Part shown: piece after piece, positions 61,080 to 64,000 of the stretch
How positions within the stretch are numbered: the first letter of the stretch is position 1
How the letters are laid out: the number at the start of each line of letters is the position of its first letter
DNA from: Micropterix aruncella
Lineage: Eukaryota; Arthropoda; Insecta; Lepidoptera; Micropterigidae
NCBI GenBank assembly: GCA_944548615.1
Contig: OX155954.1
Coordinates: 4,963,924 to 5,027,923 of the forward strand
Length of the DNA stretch: 64,000 nucleotides
Direction of reading: 5' to 3'
Program-made: the position numbers and the translations under genes
The notes under the pieces: model-generated
What the model was told of the DNA's origin: nothing
What the model saw: the letters and a program-made list of their open reading frames with translations, nothing else
Databases searched by the model: none

Positions 61080-62640
61080 GAAAATACTGAAACCGGGCCT
61101 GTGAAACCTAACCTTAGATAAACTAGAAAGGGCTTTAAAATTAGGGAAAATTATAAAATCGGCAGAACGCGATGAAATACCTATAGAAGTATTAAAGCCC
61201 CCCAAAAGAAATAGCAAAAAAGACCTGATTTCCTTTTCAGTAATATTTATATGACCGGCAATATTCCCACTACTGGTTGAAGTCAACTTTAGTAACGATC
61301 TTGAAAAAGGTAAATATGCAAAAGATGCCGCGAATATCGGACTATCAGTCTAATATCTCACGCCTTAAAACTCTTCATGCGAACAATATGCTCTAGAATT
61401 TATAGTAAATGATAGGAAGAAGTCAGTGTTAAGCAATTTGGCTTCTGCAATAATCTAGGAACCAGAGAAGCGCTATTTAGCATCCAGGCTTTGCCTGTGA
61501 AAAGACTTTCAATGGAGTCAGATGGTACAAGAAAATGATCCATATTCTTCAACAATGGAAATAGATGACAAAGACTTGTTTATCAATCTGTACTGTTACA
61601 AAAAGAGCGCACATGCAGGTTGGCCAGCATATTTCCGAAGAGGTGTAGATAAGGCGCGGGGTCAACAGGGTTGCATAATATTACCCCTGATGTTCAATCT
61701 TTACTCTGATTTCATATTTAAAAAGCACTACATAAATCCGAAAATGAGGTTAAGGTAAATGGCATAAACGGCAACAATATAAGATATGCAGATGATACTG
61801 TACTAATTATCATAGGTGCCGATGAAAATGAGTTGGCGACCCTATTACGCAGGGTGGAGAAGGAAAGCAAGGAGTATGGACTGCACATGAACCGCAGCAA
61901 ACTCATGTTTGTGGACCGAACTGGAACCATGCAACGCACCAACGAGCTGAGTGACCTTCAAGCTGTGAAAGACTTTGTCTATCTGGGCTCCATGATATGC
62001 AATGACGGAAACTGTGAAAAGGAAGTCTCACGCAGAAGCCAGATGGCAAGATCGGCTATGAGCAAGCTAGAAAAGCTGTGGAAGAATCGGGGTATAAGCA
62101 AGCGGGCTAAGGTCAGGCTGGTTCGAGCTCTGGTTTTCTCGATCTTTCTCTATGCATCGGAGACATGGACCCTGAAGGCTCGGATACGCACCAAAATCGA
62201 TGCACTGGAGATGTGGTGTTGGCATAAATTGCTAGGAATCCCATGGACAGCACGCCGCACCAACGAATCTGTCCTGGAAGAACTCGGCATTATGCGTTTT
62301 ATAAATATGTTTGATACAAATAAATAAAATAAATAAATAAAGTGAGACTCTTCACCGTATGCATGAGAAGGGTCCTGCAGTTCTTCGGTCATGTTGCCAG
62401 GAGAAACCCAGAGAATCTGGAGAAAATGCTTTCCGGGGGTCAAGTGGAGGGAAGAAGAAGCAGAGGCAGATCACCGGCCAGATGGAACGACCTCATCAAA
62501 GAAGTTACAAAAGGGTCAATACAATCTGCGACCCGCCATGCAGAAGACAGGTCGAAGTCGAGGAGCCTCGTAGGCAAACTGTGGCCACGATCCTCAGTAA
62601 TGAGGGAACGACGGAGAAGAAGAAGACTGTACTAATTGCC
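61080..62640 (+). pseudogene. Non-LTR reverse transcriptase, broken copy
   Basis: Fragments of one polymerase in order: near 61130 ALKLGKIIKSAERDEIPIEV (thumb-side RT motif); near 61660 GVDKARGQQGCIILPLMFNL (motif with GxxQGCxLSP); near 61780 IRYADDTVLIIIGADENEL, with the intact YADD catalytic motif; then EKESKEYGLHMNRSKLMFV, YLGSMI, and ETWTL...EMWCWHKLLGIPWTARRTN. The ARRTNES...LEELGI end is followed by a ~50-bp AT-rich insertion (about 62293-62342, ATAAATAAA-type) and resumes RVLQFFGHVARRNPENLEKM. It is stop- and frame-broken in at least three places. The motifs are those of an RTE/CR1-like element of insects. Confidence 0.8.
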
Positions 62641-62649
62641 GCGTAGAAG

Positions 62650-63300
62650 AACTTCAGCTTTTCATTGATAGTGGTACAAGAGTAAGTCACGAATACGGGT
62701 TGAAGCTGAACACCATAAATACCAGGTAGAAGCACGTACATTAATTTACAGTTCACGGAATTCGACTGGAGGAGACTGATGACATTATTTACCTTGAATG
62801 CAATTTGAAATACAACTGGGATATGAACAAGAGATAAAAATCCGCATCGAAAAATACAAAAATGCATTTACTAAGATGAAAAGGATATTTTGTGAAAGAA
62901 ACATCAAATTACACCCTCAAGATCAGACTTCCGATATGCTAAGCATTCTAAGTAAGAATTGTTCAGTAAGCTTTCTGCCCTATAGGGCAGAAAGCTGGCC
63001 ACTTACAGACACGTTGTTGAGAAAGTTTGTAGCCTCCTAAATATGGGTCTGTCGGAGGCTATTGCGTATAAGCTGGGTTGAAAGACCGGAACGAATGCTT
63101 AAAACGTTTGAGTAAGGACATAGAAATATCGAGGACAATATAAATCACCAACTCGAATACTCCGCTTTTGTCATGTCTCATACCGAAATATACAACAGTA
63201 TACGTCTATAAATGTCACAAACTGTATCCAAAAACGCCGGGCTAATCGCGAATATATGTAGACAACGTAAGCGCACTCTGACAATTCAGGCGGTATCGAA
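62650..63300 (+). pseudogene. Second, more decayed reverse transcriptase tail
   Basis: Partial frames resemble the same C-terminal region: HEYGLKLNTINT (62690), then IKIRIEKYKNAFTKMKRIF (62833), then FLPYRAESWPLTDTLLRKF (62970), the place of the LLYGxExWTLT block. Frames alternate and contain stops. It is a distinct older LINE copy lying directly after the first. Confidence 0.6.
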
Positions 63301-63325
63301 AAAGTTTTAAAGAAAAAAATCGGTA

Positions 63326-63375
63326 AAACTTCCTGATGTGACGGAATCGCCCGTTGTAGTTGACAGCTCTAGTTG
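63326..63375 (-). mobile_element. Family I element, 5'-end fragment, minus strand
   Basis: Only the first ~50 bp of the family is present, in reverse: AAAACTTCCTGATGTGACGG and CGTTGTAGTTGACAGCTCTA. The other ~600 bp are missing. Confidence 0.7.
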
Positions 63376-63379
63376 CTGA

Positions 63380-64000
63380 TATCTTTAAAAAAAACGGCGG
63401 AAATAATTTATATGTGTGATTGATTCGTATGTGAAATTTTATATGTATTGTGAATTTTGTATTTATTTATGTATTGTATTTATCGTTTGAATGAATTAAC
63501 TCTATATTATCACATAATGTGTGGTGAATTATAATACTTATATCTATCAAGATATTTTTATATTTATTAATATAAAGCGGTGGAGGTTTAACTGTTATTT
63601 TCTCTTCTTTCCACTCTTCTTTTTTTTCATTTCGAATTATATTAGTTTAATATTATTATTCATGTTTTTACACCATCTGCATCATGTGCATCTAGATACA
63701 GGACTGAAAAGCCTCGTCACAATGAGAAAAATATTGGATTTCTTTATACAATTTCGTATTGTTCTTACGGTTTTATACAGATTAATAAAGTTTCAATATG
63801 TTTCACCATGCTCCGTACGGGTAATACGAAAATAACGGTATAATTTAGCTTCAACATGATTCTTGTAACTGACTATAACATTACGTATGTAATAACATGC
63901 TGTCATGGTAAAAGCAAGATTTCGTTGTGCGCCGTAATGAATTTGCGGTGTATTTACCATGCCTGTAACATGGCAGCTACACCGTTACGCGACATGTTGA
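63380..64000. other. Window edge, nothing recognised
   Basis: AT-rich sequence. The open frame at 63521-63835 is rich in hydrophobic residues but has no support as a gene. Confidence 0.5.

Noticed and set aside
63521..63835. Hydrophobic open frame at the window edge
   Set aside because: AT-rich composition alone gives such frames; no start context or homology.

Overview
The window looks like nuclear DNA of an insect, most likely a moth or butterfly. The genes are split by short-consensus GT–AG introns, are AT-rich outside exons, and sit in a dense layer of interspersed repeats. Three observations favour Lepidoptera: three short secreted peptidoglycan recognition proteins (PGRPs) of the type that carry IQHT, IG(x)SF and SPG motifs, a LINE tail containing the phrase ACGTCCACTGCTGGAC, and an RTE-like repeat ending in TATTAGTATAGAT. 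No bacterial operon, CRISPR array or rRNA gene is present.

Layout. 1-6.3 kb is repeats, including decayed copies of the tail of the next gene and retroelement remnants. 6.3-13.2 kb (minus) is a three-exon WD40/beta-propeller gene that I can assemble in frame (283 aa) but cannot name. 13.6-22.2 kb (plus) is a tandem array of three PGRP genes (194, 192 and 189 aa), all with a signal peptide and all lacking amidase residues. The first is head-to-head with the WD40 gene. kappaB, GATA and TATA-like sites lie in front of the first two. 22.3-24.5 kb is repeats. 24.5-28.3 kb (plus) is a complete three-exon RtcB tRNA-splicing ligase gene (506 aa) whose first intron holds a roughly 1.1 kb near-perfect palindrome. 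29.3-56.3 kb (minus) is the SLC6 transporter inebriated (ine). Seven exons join in frame from before transmembrane segment 1 to the stop. One ine intron is GC–AG, and a 17 kb intron carries a two-exon MADF-BESS gene (40.9-41.6 kb, plus). 56.3-64 kb holds repeats, a mariner remnant and broken non-LTR reverse transcriptase genes. The N-terminal exon(s) of ine were not found.

Function. The PGRPs are presumably secreted sensors feeding Toll/Imd-type signalling. RtcB joins tRNA and XBP1 exons. Ine is a plasma-membrane Na/Cl-coupled transporter. These genes have no obvious shared pathway and are simply neighbours.

The repeat layer is the most unusual part. I define by eye: (I) a ~0.67 kb element with ~14-bp target duplications, no poly(A) tail, and partial copies that keep the 5' end; (II) a ~0.4 kb inverted-repeat element ending ACACGACTGCC; (III) a ~0.6 kb inverted-repeat element; (IV) a 301-bp inverted-repeat element; a hAT-like 660-bp element with an exact 8-bp duplication; a tRNA-derived SINE; and fragments of mariner, piggyBac and several LINEs. 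Coordinates of exons were worked out by hand from splice consensus and reading phase; repeat borders are approximate unless a target duplication fixes them.
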